Of a stretch of 15,689 nucleotides of DNA, positions 7,925-15,443 are shown in pieces. The stretch is taken from contig JAEDJV010000053.1 of NCBI GenBank assembly GCA_016296165.1, positions 1 through 15,689 of the forward strand, read 5' to 3'. Position 1 is the stretch's first letter. Every line of letters begins with the position of its first letter. The position numbers and the translations under genes are program-made. The notes under the pieces were generated by a model. That model worked only from the letters and a program-made list of their open reading frames with translations, made no database searches and was not told the origin of the DNA. The DNA comes from Oscillospiraceae bacterium. Its GTDB lineage: Bacteria > Bacillota > Clostridia > Oscillospirales > Ruminococcaceae.

Positions 7925-10009
7925 TTATTTATCTTCTGAATATATTAAAATAAGTTCATCCAGATGCTCAATATCCGATTTGTCTGCTGTAGGATTATTA
8001 GAACAATTCAAAGAAATATCATACGATTCTCTTGTATTTTTAAGTTTAGTTAATTTCTCACTGCAGGACAGGGTATTTTCTTTCATATCAGTCAGAAGAG
8101 ATGAAACGGATTCTCCGTTTTTACGTTTTTTCAGATAATCTACTGTTAAATATCTGAAAATATATTCATCTAAAGCATGAAAATCTCTGTTTTGCAGTGA
8201 ATGAGTTTCATATATTTTTCTCATCTCTTTTAATTCAGATATTTTGTCTTCACATGACATAGGAAATCTTTCAATATAAGACAGAATAAATGTGAATGAT
8301 TTGTTTCTTTTGTCCTTTAAACAATCCTTCAGATAACTGCAGGCGATACCTCTGTATTTTTCTGAACTTTCTTTTATACCGGTCCTTGAAAGAACTGAAA
8401 GACTGAAAACATTAGGAAACTCATGTACAGTTGCGAAAATAAATTCAGAGGCATATTTTTTTACACGTTCCACATCCTGCGGGGAACACGGACAATGCTC
8501 TAAAAGTACTGAGAAAATACTTGATATATTTCCGCACAGTTCTTCTTTTTTCGCTTCCGGGCAATTCCGATTGTTCATAAATGAGGTATCCGCTAAAAAT
8601 TCAAGCATTTTTTCAGGGATACTTTTAAAAATATGAACTGATTCCCTGCTGTATTTATGTATATTTGTAAACAAATTTATATAATATGTCTGAAAGTTTT
8701 TTGAATAGCCAACATAACCTAAAAGATTTGATATATCAATACGATTCTGTACCGAAATATTTTCAAGTTCATCAAAAGCACTGTCAGGATTTTTTATAAG
8801 AGTCATCAGAAACTCTGCTCTGAAAAATGTTTCAGGGTCTTTTTGGCAGAGATTGTGTACAAGCTCTGTATAGGCAGGATTATCGGGATGATTTTTTGTA
8901 TTTACTGCTAATATATCGGCAAATTTATTGAGACTATCCTTAACTCTTATTTTACTTAATTTTTCCGGGTTTTTACGGCAGTAATCTGAAAACCAGAGAG
9001 CAAAATCTTCAATGTCAGGTTTATTGGCAAGCAGTTCAATATCATTGTAAACCCAAATTGAAGAGAAAATGTCTTTTTCCGCTTCTTCAGTCTGCAGTTT
9101 TTCCAGAGTATTCAGAAGTTTTTTCTTTGCAAAATCCGAACAGATTTTATTCTCTGAAAGTGCTATATATTCAACATTGACTTTTTTGAATTTTTCAACA
9201 CTTTCAGTCATTTTTGTCCATACAGGCTCTGCTTCAGGAGGATTGATAACTGCAAGAGAACTTATTACCTCATTTTTTACCTTCCCCTTCTGGGTGTGAT
9301 ACATCTGCATAAGTATATCTGCATTTTCAGAAGATAAGGCCATCGCTTTAACAGCCTGGATTCGTACATTCTGCGGATTTCCCTCATTTACAGCAAGTTC
9401 TGTATACCACCTGTTTTCTTCTGCACCTGCTATACGGCATATATACTCCACCTGATTTCCTGTTTCCTTTGGATTTGACAGATCAATGCTTTTTTTGAGC
9501 AGCGGGATAATATCTCTGCCATAATGACTGCACAGGATATCGCCGATTGAGATTATGTTTTCATTGTTTACACCTGATTTTGAAATAAAAGCTGCAAGCA
9601 CTCTGGGGTCTTCCAGAACTTTACGGTCAGAAAAATCAATGCTCATTTTTCCGTTTTTAACCTCATTTACAGCTTGATCTATAAATGAATACGGTGTTTC
9701 CAGAGATACAGTTTCAGAAAAATTATGCTCAGCCGGTTCTGTTTCAGCAGGATCCACAAAGTTCCCCTGTGTTACCGCAAGTGCATCTGCAAGTGCTATA
9801 CAATCTGCAATCTGCGAAGCAGGATTTTCAGCAGAAAAGAGTTTATCACACATAAGATAAAGTTTTCCGAAAACCTTATTTGCCTCTGACATAGGCTTAA
9901 AATTTTCAACTGCTCTCTTAAGTCTGAAATCCTCACTTATTACTGAACATCCTGCAGCTGCCGATAAATAAAGACGTGTTCTTAATTCATAAAACGGTTT
10001 TATATCCAT
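7925..10009 (-). CDS. HEAT-repeat-like helical protein, first gene of the MoxR/VWA operon
   Basis: A 694-residue, almost entirely helical protein with no signal peptide or membrane segment. HEAT-like helix pairs are clearest at about 160-270, for example NVRIQAVKAMALSSENADIL then KVKNEVISSLAVINPPEAEP. The rest looks like a degenerate alpha solenoid. I see no catalytic motif. Such solenoids act as scaffolds or sensors, and in MoxR/VWA systems a large helical protein often fills the variable third-component role. In actinobacterial operons of this type, as I recall them, a helical DUF5691 protein sits between SWIM and MoxR; whether this protein is its equivalent cannot be judged by eye. Start at 10009 is supported by GAAAGGGG at 10019-10026. 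It is the first gene after the promoter at 10143-10172, with a leader of about 127 nt. Confidence 0.82.
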   Translation of the reverse strand: MDIKPFYELRTRLYLSAAAGCSVISEDFRLKRAVENFKPMSEANKVFGKLYLMCDKLFSAENPASQIADCIALADALAVTQGNFVDPAETEPAEHNFSETVSLETPYSFIDQAVNEVKNGKMSIDFSDRKVLEDPRVLAAFISKSGVNNENIISIGDILCSHYGRDIIPLLKKSIDLSNPKETGNQVEYICRIAGAEENRWYTELAVNEGNPQNVRIQAVKAMALSSENADILMQMYHTQKGKVKNEVISSLAVINPPEAEPVWTKMTESVEKFKKVNVEYIALSENKICSDFAKKKLLNTLEKLQTEEAEKDIFSSIWVYNDIELLANKPDIEDFALWFSDYCRKNPEKLSKIRVKDSLNKFADILAVNTKNHPDNPAYTELVHNLCQKDPETFFRAEFLMTLIKNPDSAFDELENISVQNRIDISNLLGYVGYSKNFQTYYINLFTNIHKYSRESVHIFKSIPEKMLEFLADTSFMNNRNCPEAKKEELCGNISSIFSVLLEHCPCSPQDVERVKKYASEFIFATVHEFPNVFSLSVLSRTGIKESSEKYRGIACSYLKDCLKDKRNKSFTFILSYIERFPMSCEDKISELKEMRKIYETHSLQNRDFHALDEYIFRYLTVDYLKKRKNGESVSSLLTDMKENTLSCSEKLTKLKNTRESYDISLNCSNNPTADKSDIEHLDELILIYSEDK

Positions 10010-10039
10010 GTTTATTATCCCCTTTCATATTAACACTAA

Positions 10040-10098
10040 CCGGTGTCCGGAACTGATATACGCATAAACTCATCTGCAGTTATTTTCGCTGTTATGGT
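10040..10098 (-). pseudogene. Decayed copy of the 5' end of the SWIM gene, inside the operon leader
   Basis: Minus-strand bases here align with the start of the SWIM gene (7846-7900). Counting by eye, about 38 of 54 aligned bases match, including an 8-base run CAGATGAG. The relic reads T-A-K-I-T-A-D-E-F-M-R-I-S-V-P-D-T against T-A-E-I-I-T-D-E-L-I-R-M-S-A-P-N-T in the SWIM protein. Most changes are third-position or conservative, which suggests divergence while still coding, then loss. A stop follows about two codons later, the initiator ATG is missing, and the SWIM finger itself is absent. It lies between the operon promoter and the first gene, so it would be transcribed as untranslated leader. 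Confidence 0.65.
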
Positions 10099-10142
10099 AA
10101 TATCAATACCTGATTTATTAATGCAAATAATAATATATTCAT

Positions 10143-10172
10143 ATTATATCATATTTTAGCAGAGTGTTTCAA
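10143..10172 (-). promoter_or_regulatory. Main promoter of the MoxR/VWA operon
   Basis: The minus strand shows TTGAAA (10167-10172), an 18-base spacer and a perfect TATAAT (10143-10148), in AT-rich DNA directly downstream of the neighbouring gene's terminator. A start near 10136 would give a leader of about 127 nt containing the SWIM relic. No operator or riboswitch is evident. A near-consensus promoter suggests steady expression unless a repressor or translational control acts. Confidence 0.8.
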
Positions 10173-10190
10173 TTTTTTTATATATTTTTT

Positions 10191-10227
10191 AAAAAAATAA
10201 TCCGGAAAATGTAATTTTCCGGATTAT
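10191..10227 (-). terminator. Intrinsic terminator of the dockerin enzyme gene
   Basis: A perfect 14-bp stem (10197-10210 with 10214-10227) around a 3-base loop is followed on the minus strand by six or seven Ts. It sits 16 bases after the stop codon of the beta-helix enzyme and isolates that gene from the operon promoter just downstream. Confidence 0.9.
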
Positions 10228-10242
10228 CTGAATCTTATGCAA

Positions 10243-13140
10243 TTAAGGAATCAAAGAGAAAATCTTTCCGAGGAAATAAGCAGCCATTGTTTTATAGTCG
10301 TCTGAATCAACTGATGAACTGCTGTCAATATCGCCGTTGAGCGAATACTCTTCTTCAATTATTATATTTTTCATCATAATCACATCAAGAATGTTGATTA
10401 CACCATTTCCGTCAACATCTCCGTAGTTAGGATCTTCTTTTATCTGATTTAGTTTCCACCAGCGAAGGTTGAAGAGCGAACCAGCTCCGCCGCTGAAGAC
10501 AAAATAAACATCCTGCTTTCCTGTTGTCATATCAATACTGCAGTTCTTTGTTGTGTATGTCTGCCAGCCGCTTGTGTTTGTTACAGCACATTCACCTATT
10601 GTCTTTCCGTCAGGTCCGCCAAGTTTTACGGTGATTTTTCCGCCTTCAGAAGCAGAAGCAACACGAAAATCAATTGAATCTGCACCGTTACCGAAGTCAA
10701 CATCTTTAAATCCGATGTAATCTCCGTTATCTATGTAAGCTACGTCTTTTCCGCCTTCACTACAGTTTTCAAGCTGTACACCTGACTGATCAGAGTAAGT
10801 ATCTGCATCTATCTGAGAAGCTGAACCGCTGATTCTGAGAAGACCGTTTGATTTGCTTAAAATTTTACCCGTACTGTCTATTACATAAAGTTTATATTCT
10901 CCTTCTTTTTCAGGAGTGCGTATCTTGGTTGATGTTCCCGAAGCTTTTGTCATTTCAGGACCGGCTTTAAATGAAGTTGTTCCGTCAGGAGCAAACCAGA
11001 TTGTATTACTACTGTTCTCCGCACTTCTTACAGGAAGCTGAATACCACCCTTCGCTGCGCAGCTTGCAGGGAATACGAGATCGGCCATTGACACAAGATA
11101 TCCCGGAACCAGATGTTTGTATTCATCACTTAAACCTGAATTAAGACAAATCTTATACTGCTCAAGCGGCCACACATTATCAGGAATAACTATAGGTGTA
11201 TCAATTTCACTGTCAGGAGGATTTTTTCCCATCTTGTTTACTGTAGCATATGTACGCTTAATCTTAAGATGATGTTTATCTCCGTATTCTTCACAGTTAA
11301 TAGTGTATGTTACATCCTTGCTTATCTCAAGGACGTTGTCATTTTCTTCGATATATGCTGTTCCCTCATCATTGTGAAGTCCATATGTCGGCTGGAAAGG
11401 AGCTGCTGCAGGAATACCCTGTATGTAATTTTCATTGATAATTGTACCCGGCATCTGTCCTATTGTGTAGATACCGCCGCTGTCATGAAGTCTGTTGAGT
11501 GAATTTGTAACTCTGTTGTAGCAGATAGAATTATTTTTACATGTTGTTGAATCTTTAAAATTACACCAGCCCCAGCCAAGATGAATTCCGTTATAGGCTG
11601 TCTTGTTTATCTGGTTGCTGTTAATTGTAACGCCTTCAACATAATAAGCTGTAATAGCAGCACATCCGCCAAATCCATGAACAACACTTATATCATAAAG
11701 CATGTTGCTGCTGATATTATTGTTCTTGCAGAGACCTTCTATTCCCGGAGCATATTTTTCATGATTGCTGGCATCTCCGTCCCCTATGTAAATATGCTGA
11801 GGATGACCTACAGTTATACCGCTTGATGTAATATCTGTAATATAGTTTCCGCAAACTTCAGAATTAACAACGTCATTTACCATTGAAATACCGTCAGCGC
11901 CGCTATGTTTGATTGTATTTCCCGTAAATGAAATTGACTCACTGTTTGTAATATGAATCATTGCAGGGAGAGTATCAGCCATTTCATATTTTTTAGTATG
12001 CCAGTTTGAATCGGCAAATGCGATATATGACTGCGCTGCCTGACAGGTTGTTTTTCCATGAGAACCAGCAACCTCTGTCAGCTGAAATTCTGTATTTTCA
12101 AAAGTAATTCCACTGAAACTAAGATTTTTTACTCTGTCAGTAGTTGATTTTCCTTCTATTACAATAATCTGATCAAGAACTGGTGCTTCTACATCAGCCG
12201 TACTCATATCCTCACCGTTTTTTGGGTAATAATAGAGCATCTTTTCTGTTTTGTCAAAATAAAACTCACCCGGTTCATCCATAAAGGCAAGGGCATTATA
12301 AATAGTATGTGTTCCCGAAGTTGAAAAACCTGCGTTCCATCCCGGCGTCTGTGCGATTGCTCCGTATGGCTGCTGGAGATACATTACCAGCGAACCGTTT
12401 TCAACTTTTATATCTCTTGTACATACAATATTTTCGTTCCAGGTTGTTCCGTTGATTATCTCAAGGTCATCAAAGTTTGAAGTAACCCTCGGAATATCAT
12501 TAATATTGTAGGAGATACCGTCACTCTTCTTACCTGAATCCCATGCCCAGTCAGCCTGCCCTTTGGTTACATAATAATCACCGTATCCGCCCTTTGCGTT
12601 TACTGTTATACTTGTCATGGCTGCACGATTATCATTTACAAAAAGATTTCTGAGCTTGTAGTCCCTGTCAAGCGGTGCTTTATATATTTTCCCGTCCTGA
12701 CTGGTCCAGCCTGTAACCTGAACAGCACCGTTGAGCACAGGAGTTTCGTTTTCATAAGCCTTGTAGAAGACGGTATGTCCGTTTGTTCCTGAGTCTCTGG
12801 TATCAAACACTATTGACTCTTTTACACGATATGTTCCGCCCCTGAGATACACACAGATATCTCCGCTCATATTACCGTTTACATTTCTGACAGCATCCCT
12901 TGCTCTTTCAAGCGTCCTGAAAGGTGAAGCAAAAGAACCGTCATTGGTATCGCTTCCGTCAGGCGAAACGTAAAATTCAGCAATATATTCCGCTGCAGCT
13001 ATGCTTTCGCCCCTGAAAACCAGATTACTCAGAGGCAACCCTGCTGAGCTTAAAACCAAACAACAGCTGACTGCTGCAGCTGCACTCTTTTTTAATGCAT
13101 TTTTACGGTATGCACTATAACCCTTTCTAACTTTACCCAT
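10243..13140 (-). CDS. Secreted parallel beta-helix glycoside hydrolase (GH141-like) with CBM6-like domain and dockerin
   Basis: A 965-residue extracellular enzyme. Residues 1-~47 form a signal peptide: basic MGKVRKGYSAYRKNALKK, a hydrophobic AAAAVSCCLVLSSAG core and a likely cut near SIAAA. A right-handed parallel beta-helix follows (~50-640), opening with FYVSPDGSDTNDGSFASPFR and TLERARDAV, which resembles GH141 or pectate-lyase-like plant-polysaccharide enzymes. Repeated N-x-I / G-I-T-V coils are visible. Next come an Ig-like segment (~690-770), a CBM6-like module (~774-898) and a C-terminal type I dockerin (~906-965). The dockerin has two calcium loops, DVDGNGVINILD and DIDSSSSVDSDD. The dockerin should bind a cohesin on a scaffoldin, so the enzyme is a cellulosome component. 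Start 13140 is preferred over 13185: AGGAGAG lies at 13147-13153, and the extra 15 residues would spoil the signal peptide. Exact substrate (xylan side chains, fucosides, pectin) cannot be told from sequence. Confidence 0.88.
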   Translation of the reverse strand: MGKVRKGYSAYRKNALKKSAAAAVSCCLVLSSAGLPLSNLVFRGESIAAAEYIAEFYVSPDGSDTNDGSFASPFRTLERARDAVRNVNGNMSGDICVYLRGGTYRVKESIVFDTRDSGTNGHTVFYKAYENETPVLNGAVQVTGWTSQDGKIYKAPLDRDYKLRNLFVNDNRAAMTSITVNAKGGYGDYYVTKGQADWAWDSGKKSDGISYNINDIPRVTSNFDDLEIINGTTWNENIVCTRDIKVENGSLVMYLQQPYGAIAQTPGWNAGFSTSGTHTIYNALAFMDEPGEFYFDKTEKMLYYYPKNGEDMSTADVEAPVLDQIIVIEGKSTTDRVKNLSFSGITFENTEFQLTEVAGSHGKTTCQAAQSYIAFADSNWHTKKYEMADTLPAMIHITNSESISFTGNTIKHSGADGISMVNDVVNSEVCGNYITDITSSGITVGHPQHIYIGDGDASNHEKYAPGIEGLCKNNNISSNMLYDISVVHGFGGCAAITAYYVEGVTINSNQINKTAYNGIHLGWGWCNFKDSTTCKNNSICYNRVTNSLNRLHDSGGIYTIGQMPGTIINENYIQGIPAAAPFQPTYGLHNDEGTAYIEENDNVLEISKDVTYTINCEEYGDKHHLKIKRTYATVNKMGKNPPDSEIDTPIVIPDNVWPLEQYKICLNSGLSDEYKHLVPGYLVSMADLVFPASCAAKGGIQLPVRSAENSSNTIWFAPDGTTSFKAGPEMTKASGTSTKIRTPEKEGEYKLYVIDSTGKILSKSNGLLRISGSASQIDADTYSDQSGVQLENCSEGGKDVAYIDNGDYIGFKDVDFGNGADSIDFRVASASEGGKITVKLGGPDGKTIGECAVTNTSGWQTYTTKNCSIDMTTGKQDVYFVFSGGAGSLFNLRWWKLNQIKEDPNYGDVDGNGVINILDVIMMKNIIIEEEYSLNGDIDSSSSVDSDDYKTMAAYFLGKIFSLIP

Positions 13141-13203
13141 AACATACTCTCCTATAAAAAAATCCAAAACAGATGCCTTGTGCATCTTAAAACTTCTTTT
13201 TTT

Positions 13204-13232
13204 ATAATACTATATATTATAGACAAAGTCAA
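13204..13232 (-). promoter_or_regulatory. Promoter of the dockerin enzyme gene
   Basis: Minus strand: TTGACT (13227-13232), a 17-base spacer, then TATTAT (13204-13209). Both boxes match the consensus at five of six bases. The leader would be about 57 nt to the ATG at 13140 and contains a small 6-bp hairpin (13171-13187). Confidence 0.75.
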
Positions 13233-13265
13233 TCCGTATTTTTGAATATTTTTGTGTAATACAGC

Positions 13266-13520
13266 CTAAGCAAGAAATTGCCGCAATATTTTGCTATAAA
13301 AGTTAATATTGTTGTATTTCTCAGATAAACTCAAGGGTGTACCAGTTAAATCATAAAGGACTATCCGGATATCCAGAAATTCATAAATACTTGAAGGCTG
13401 CCTGAAGCTGTTATTTGAGTTCTCGTTTTTCTGTTCTGTGAGTTCCGAGATTTTCTTAGTAAGCTCTTCTATTTTTTCTGTAAGTTCTGATACTGTTTTC
13501 GTTAGCTCTACAATGTCGCT
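13266..13520 (-). pseudogene. Remnant of an IS66-type transposase N-terminus
   Basis: An 84-codon open stretch without an ATG reads IVELTKTVSELTEKIEELTK, continues as a heptad coiled coil, then NENSNNSFRQPSS. IS66 transposases (TnpC) have a coiled coil followed by a conserved NSxNSSKPPSS block; the match here is NSNNSFRQPSS, 8 of 11 residues identical. After that block the expected DG.KKP and GGQPGH segments are absent and the reading becomes unrelated until a stop at 13266-13268. Its left end overlaps the last 13 bases of the AAA gene in another frame. No terminal inverted repeats are seen. Most likely it is a decayed insertion fragment; a chance coiled-coil ORF is the alternative. Confidence 0.5.
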
Positions 13521-15097
13521 TCAACCAGAATCTTGTTTCCAATCTGTATTTCTTTGATTCCCTGTTCCTTTTTCAAATTAAAATTAAAGCTAAGCATATA
13601 TCCGGTGCTGAGTCCAAAGTAATTCAGATATTCACTAATCTGCTTTTCTCCATTGGCGTTATAACGCGGTCCACGCCATATCTTCAGTTCAATAACAAAC
13701 TGCTCACCTTGAAAATCCACAATCACATCTGTTCTGGTCTGGTCTCTTGTCTGTGCTTCAATATAATAATTACCCGTTCCATTAATAATCGGTTTTAAAT
13801 AAAGCAGGAACAATTCTCTTCCATCCTTCTCACCGAATCTGTCTTTCAATGGTCCAAACACCTGATTGTAGGTTTCTATAAATCCGTTTAGTACAGCAAT
13901 CATATTAAGTCTGCCGTTTTGAATAAATTTGTTTTTATTCAGTGTGCTGGTGTTATAGAACACATTGCTTTTGAGTTCCTCTTCTGACAAAAAGAGATTA
14001 TAAAGTAATATTTCAAATATCCTGTTTGCAACTCTTACGGTATTATTATCATTCCGGATAAGTCCATAGGTCTGCATCTGTGAGATTGAGTCTGTTTGTG
14101 CGTTATATGTCAGTTTTGTACCTTCCATCAGTATACTGCGTATTGCCGCCTTTAATTCAGGATAATTATTCAGATTTTTGGTTAATGTCTGAAATAAGGT
14201 GTTTTTTTCAGACAAAATCATTTTCACCGCTTCGTTAATTCCTGATTTTGACCACGCATCATGTAAGTTCATTTTCTGACATATCTGTTCATCTATCAGC
14301 TGACAGATTCTGCTAACAAGAAACGGATACCCGTTTGTCAGCTCCCGTATAAGTCCGGCAACATAATCTGTATCCATACCCGCATGATGATCTGATTCAT
14401 ATTCATCAAGCATTTCTTTAATACCAGTCTCAGAGAGACTCATATCAATATTGAAATCAGCAGAAATATTCCACGGGCTGTTTTCCTTTTCCTCTTCATC
14501 CGGTCTGATTCTGCTCTTCATATGCTTTATATCAGTAACACCGGCAAGAATGACAGAATGAAATGTCCTGTACCTTGGGTTTATTTCTCTTTTCATATAA
14601 CCAGAGCGAAGCTTGCCAAGAAAGTCAAGAAAAATTTTATTATTTGCTGCAGGATCAATCTCATCAATAATCAGAACTAACGGTTTTATACTTTTACGAC
14701 ACCAGCGGTCAAAAATCCGGAAAATATCATTTATAAAAAGACTACTTTTCTCTTCAGAAAGAGCAAGTAAACTATTATATTCTTCATCAGGAACCGGTAT
14801 ATCCATAGAATCCCTTGTATCACAAAGCACCTGTGCCAGTCCCTTAACGAATGTACTTTCGTTACGATATACTCCGTCCGTAAGATCCTGAAAATCCAGA
14901 CTTATTACATCATACTGACTGGAAAGATAGTTATCCAAAGCAATCAGAGTAGTAGTTTTTCCATACTGTCGTGCACGGTTGACAGTAAAATATTTTCCGG
15001 CATCCACAAGTTTTTTTATCTCTTTTACCCGCTCTGTAGGATCTACCATATAATGTTTAGCCGGCACACACACAGCAGTTGTGTTAAACACTTTCAC
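13508..15097 (-). CDS. AAA-like ATPase with C-terminal PD-(D/E)XK nuclease-like domain
   Basis: A 529-residue protein starting with GTG at 15097, preceded by a GGGAGAGAGG-rich ribosome site. The N-terminal ATPase has the degenerate P-loop NRARQYGKTTT (40-50) and Walker B LVLIIDEID (140-148). A helical middle region carries a winged-helix-like part (~300-370). The C-terminus shows a PD-(D/E)XK pattern: TRTDVIVDF (D457), VIELKIWRG (E470, K472) and QISEY (Q486, Y490), so the nuclease-type active residues look intact. It fits the AAA-like ATP-binding family (AAA_35/AAA_14-like, the ARxxGKT variety) abundant in Ruminococcus and Bacteroidetes. Possible roles are DNA processing, mobile-element or defence activity; none is proven. 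It has its own strong promoter and no clear terminator. Confidence 0.85.
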   Translation of the reverse strand: MKVFNTTAVCVPAKHYMVDPTERVKEIKKLVDAGKYFTVNRARQYGKTTTLIALDNYLSSQYDVISLDFQDLTDGVYRNESTFVKGLAQVLCDTRDSMDIPVPDEEYNSLLALSEEKSSLFINDIFRIFDRWCRKSIKPLVLIIDEIDPAANNKIFLDFLGKLRSGYMKREINPRYRTFHSVILAGVTDIKHMKSRIRPDEEEKENSPWNISADFNIDMSLSETGIKEMLDEYESDHHAGMDTDYVAGLIRELTNGYPFLVSRICQLIDEQICQKMNLHDAWSKSGINEAVKMILSEKNTLFQTLTKNLNNYPELKAAIRSILMEGTKLTYNAQTDSISQMQTYGLIRNDNNTVRVANRIFEILLYNLFLSEEELKSNVFYNTSTLNKNKFIQNGRLNMIAVLNGFIETYNQVFGPLKDRFGEKDGRELFLLYLKPIINGTGNYYIEAQTRDQTRTDVIVDFQGEQFVIELKIWRGPRYNANGEKQISEYLNYFGLSTGYMLSFNFNLKKEQGIKEIQIGNKILVEATL

Positions 15098-15173
15098 TTG
15101 CCTCTCTCCCTTCGTTTCTGATTTCAGAATGCATAATAACGTTTCAGTTTATTGGAATCAAAGTTTCAATAAA

Positions 15174-15202
15174 ATTATAACATATGCCCTATACAAAGTC
15201 AA
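15174..15202 (-). promoter_or_regulatory. Promoter of the AAA/PD-(D/E)XK gene
   Basis: Minus strand: TTGACT (15197-15202), a 17-base spacer and a perfect TATAAT (15174-15179). The first ten bases, TTGACTTTGT, are identical to those of the dockerin gene promoter at 13223-13232. Predicted leader about 70 nt. Confidence 0.8.
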
Positions 15203-15224
15203 ACATTACTCCAGGAGTGATTCC

Positions 15225-15383
15225 TGCATTTAATGAACGTGCAAATTTTCAAAGTAAACGCAACATGGGAAAATATTCTTGTTGCATTTACTTTGAAAAA
15301 AGTGGATGTTGCATTTAGTTTGAAAGTAAAACGATAAAAATTTATTAATTGCCATTTCTTACCTGATGCATTTAGTCTGACGG
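15225..15383. repeat. Family of short TGCATTTA-(C/G)TTTGA repeats
   Basis: Plus-strand copies: TGCATTTAATGAA at 15225, GTTGCATTTACTTTGAAA at 15281, GTTGCATTTAGTTTGAAA at 15308 and GATGCATTTAGTCTGACG at 15365. An inverted copy lies at 15246-15264, and CACTTTACTTTGAATC at about 15593 may be a further, weaker member. Spacing is irregular (27 and 57 bases between the three best), so it is not a CRISPR. The copies could be a protein-binding site array or decayed ends of a small mobile element. Confidence 0.6.
15246..15299. repeat. 19-bp inverted repeat (two facing copies of the TGCATTTA repeat)
   Basis: Arms 15246-15264 and 15281-15299 are complementary at 18 of 19 positions around a 16-base AT-rich centre. 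The single mismatch becomes a G-U pair in minus-strand RNA. It lies about 45 bases upstream of the -35 box of the AAA gene. No T tract follows, so it is unlikely to be a terminator; an operator or transposon-end pair is more likely. Confidence 0.7.
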
Positions 15384-15443
15384 TACATTTATGCAATGGT
15401 TAGCGGTTTCTATTTCTATCCTTTTGCTGCTATTAGGGTGCTC

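Noticed and set aside
10243..13185. Longer start for the dockerin enzyme at 13185
   Set aside because: No good ribosome site there, and the extra residues would precede a well-formed signal peptide that begins at 13140.
15246..15299. Inverted repeat as a terminator for a gene beyond the right edge
   Set aside because: The stem is AT-rich and is not followed by a clean T tract on either strand beyond its own arms.
15225..15383. Possible CRISPR array
   Set aside because: Copies are short, vary in sequence and orientation, and spacing is irregular; no cas genes are present.
15199..15396. 65-codon ORF on the minus strand with repeated FKLNAT / FKVNAT peptides
   Set aside because: It is formed by the short DNA repeats, overlaps the AAA promoter, and has no ribosome site or family resemblance.
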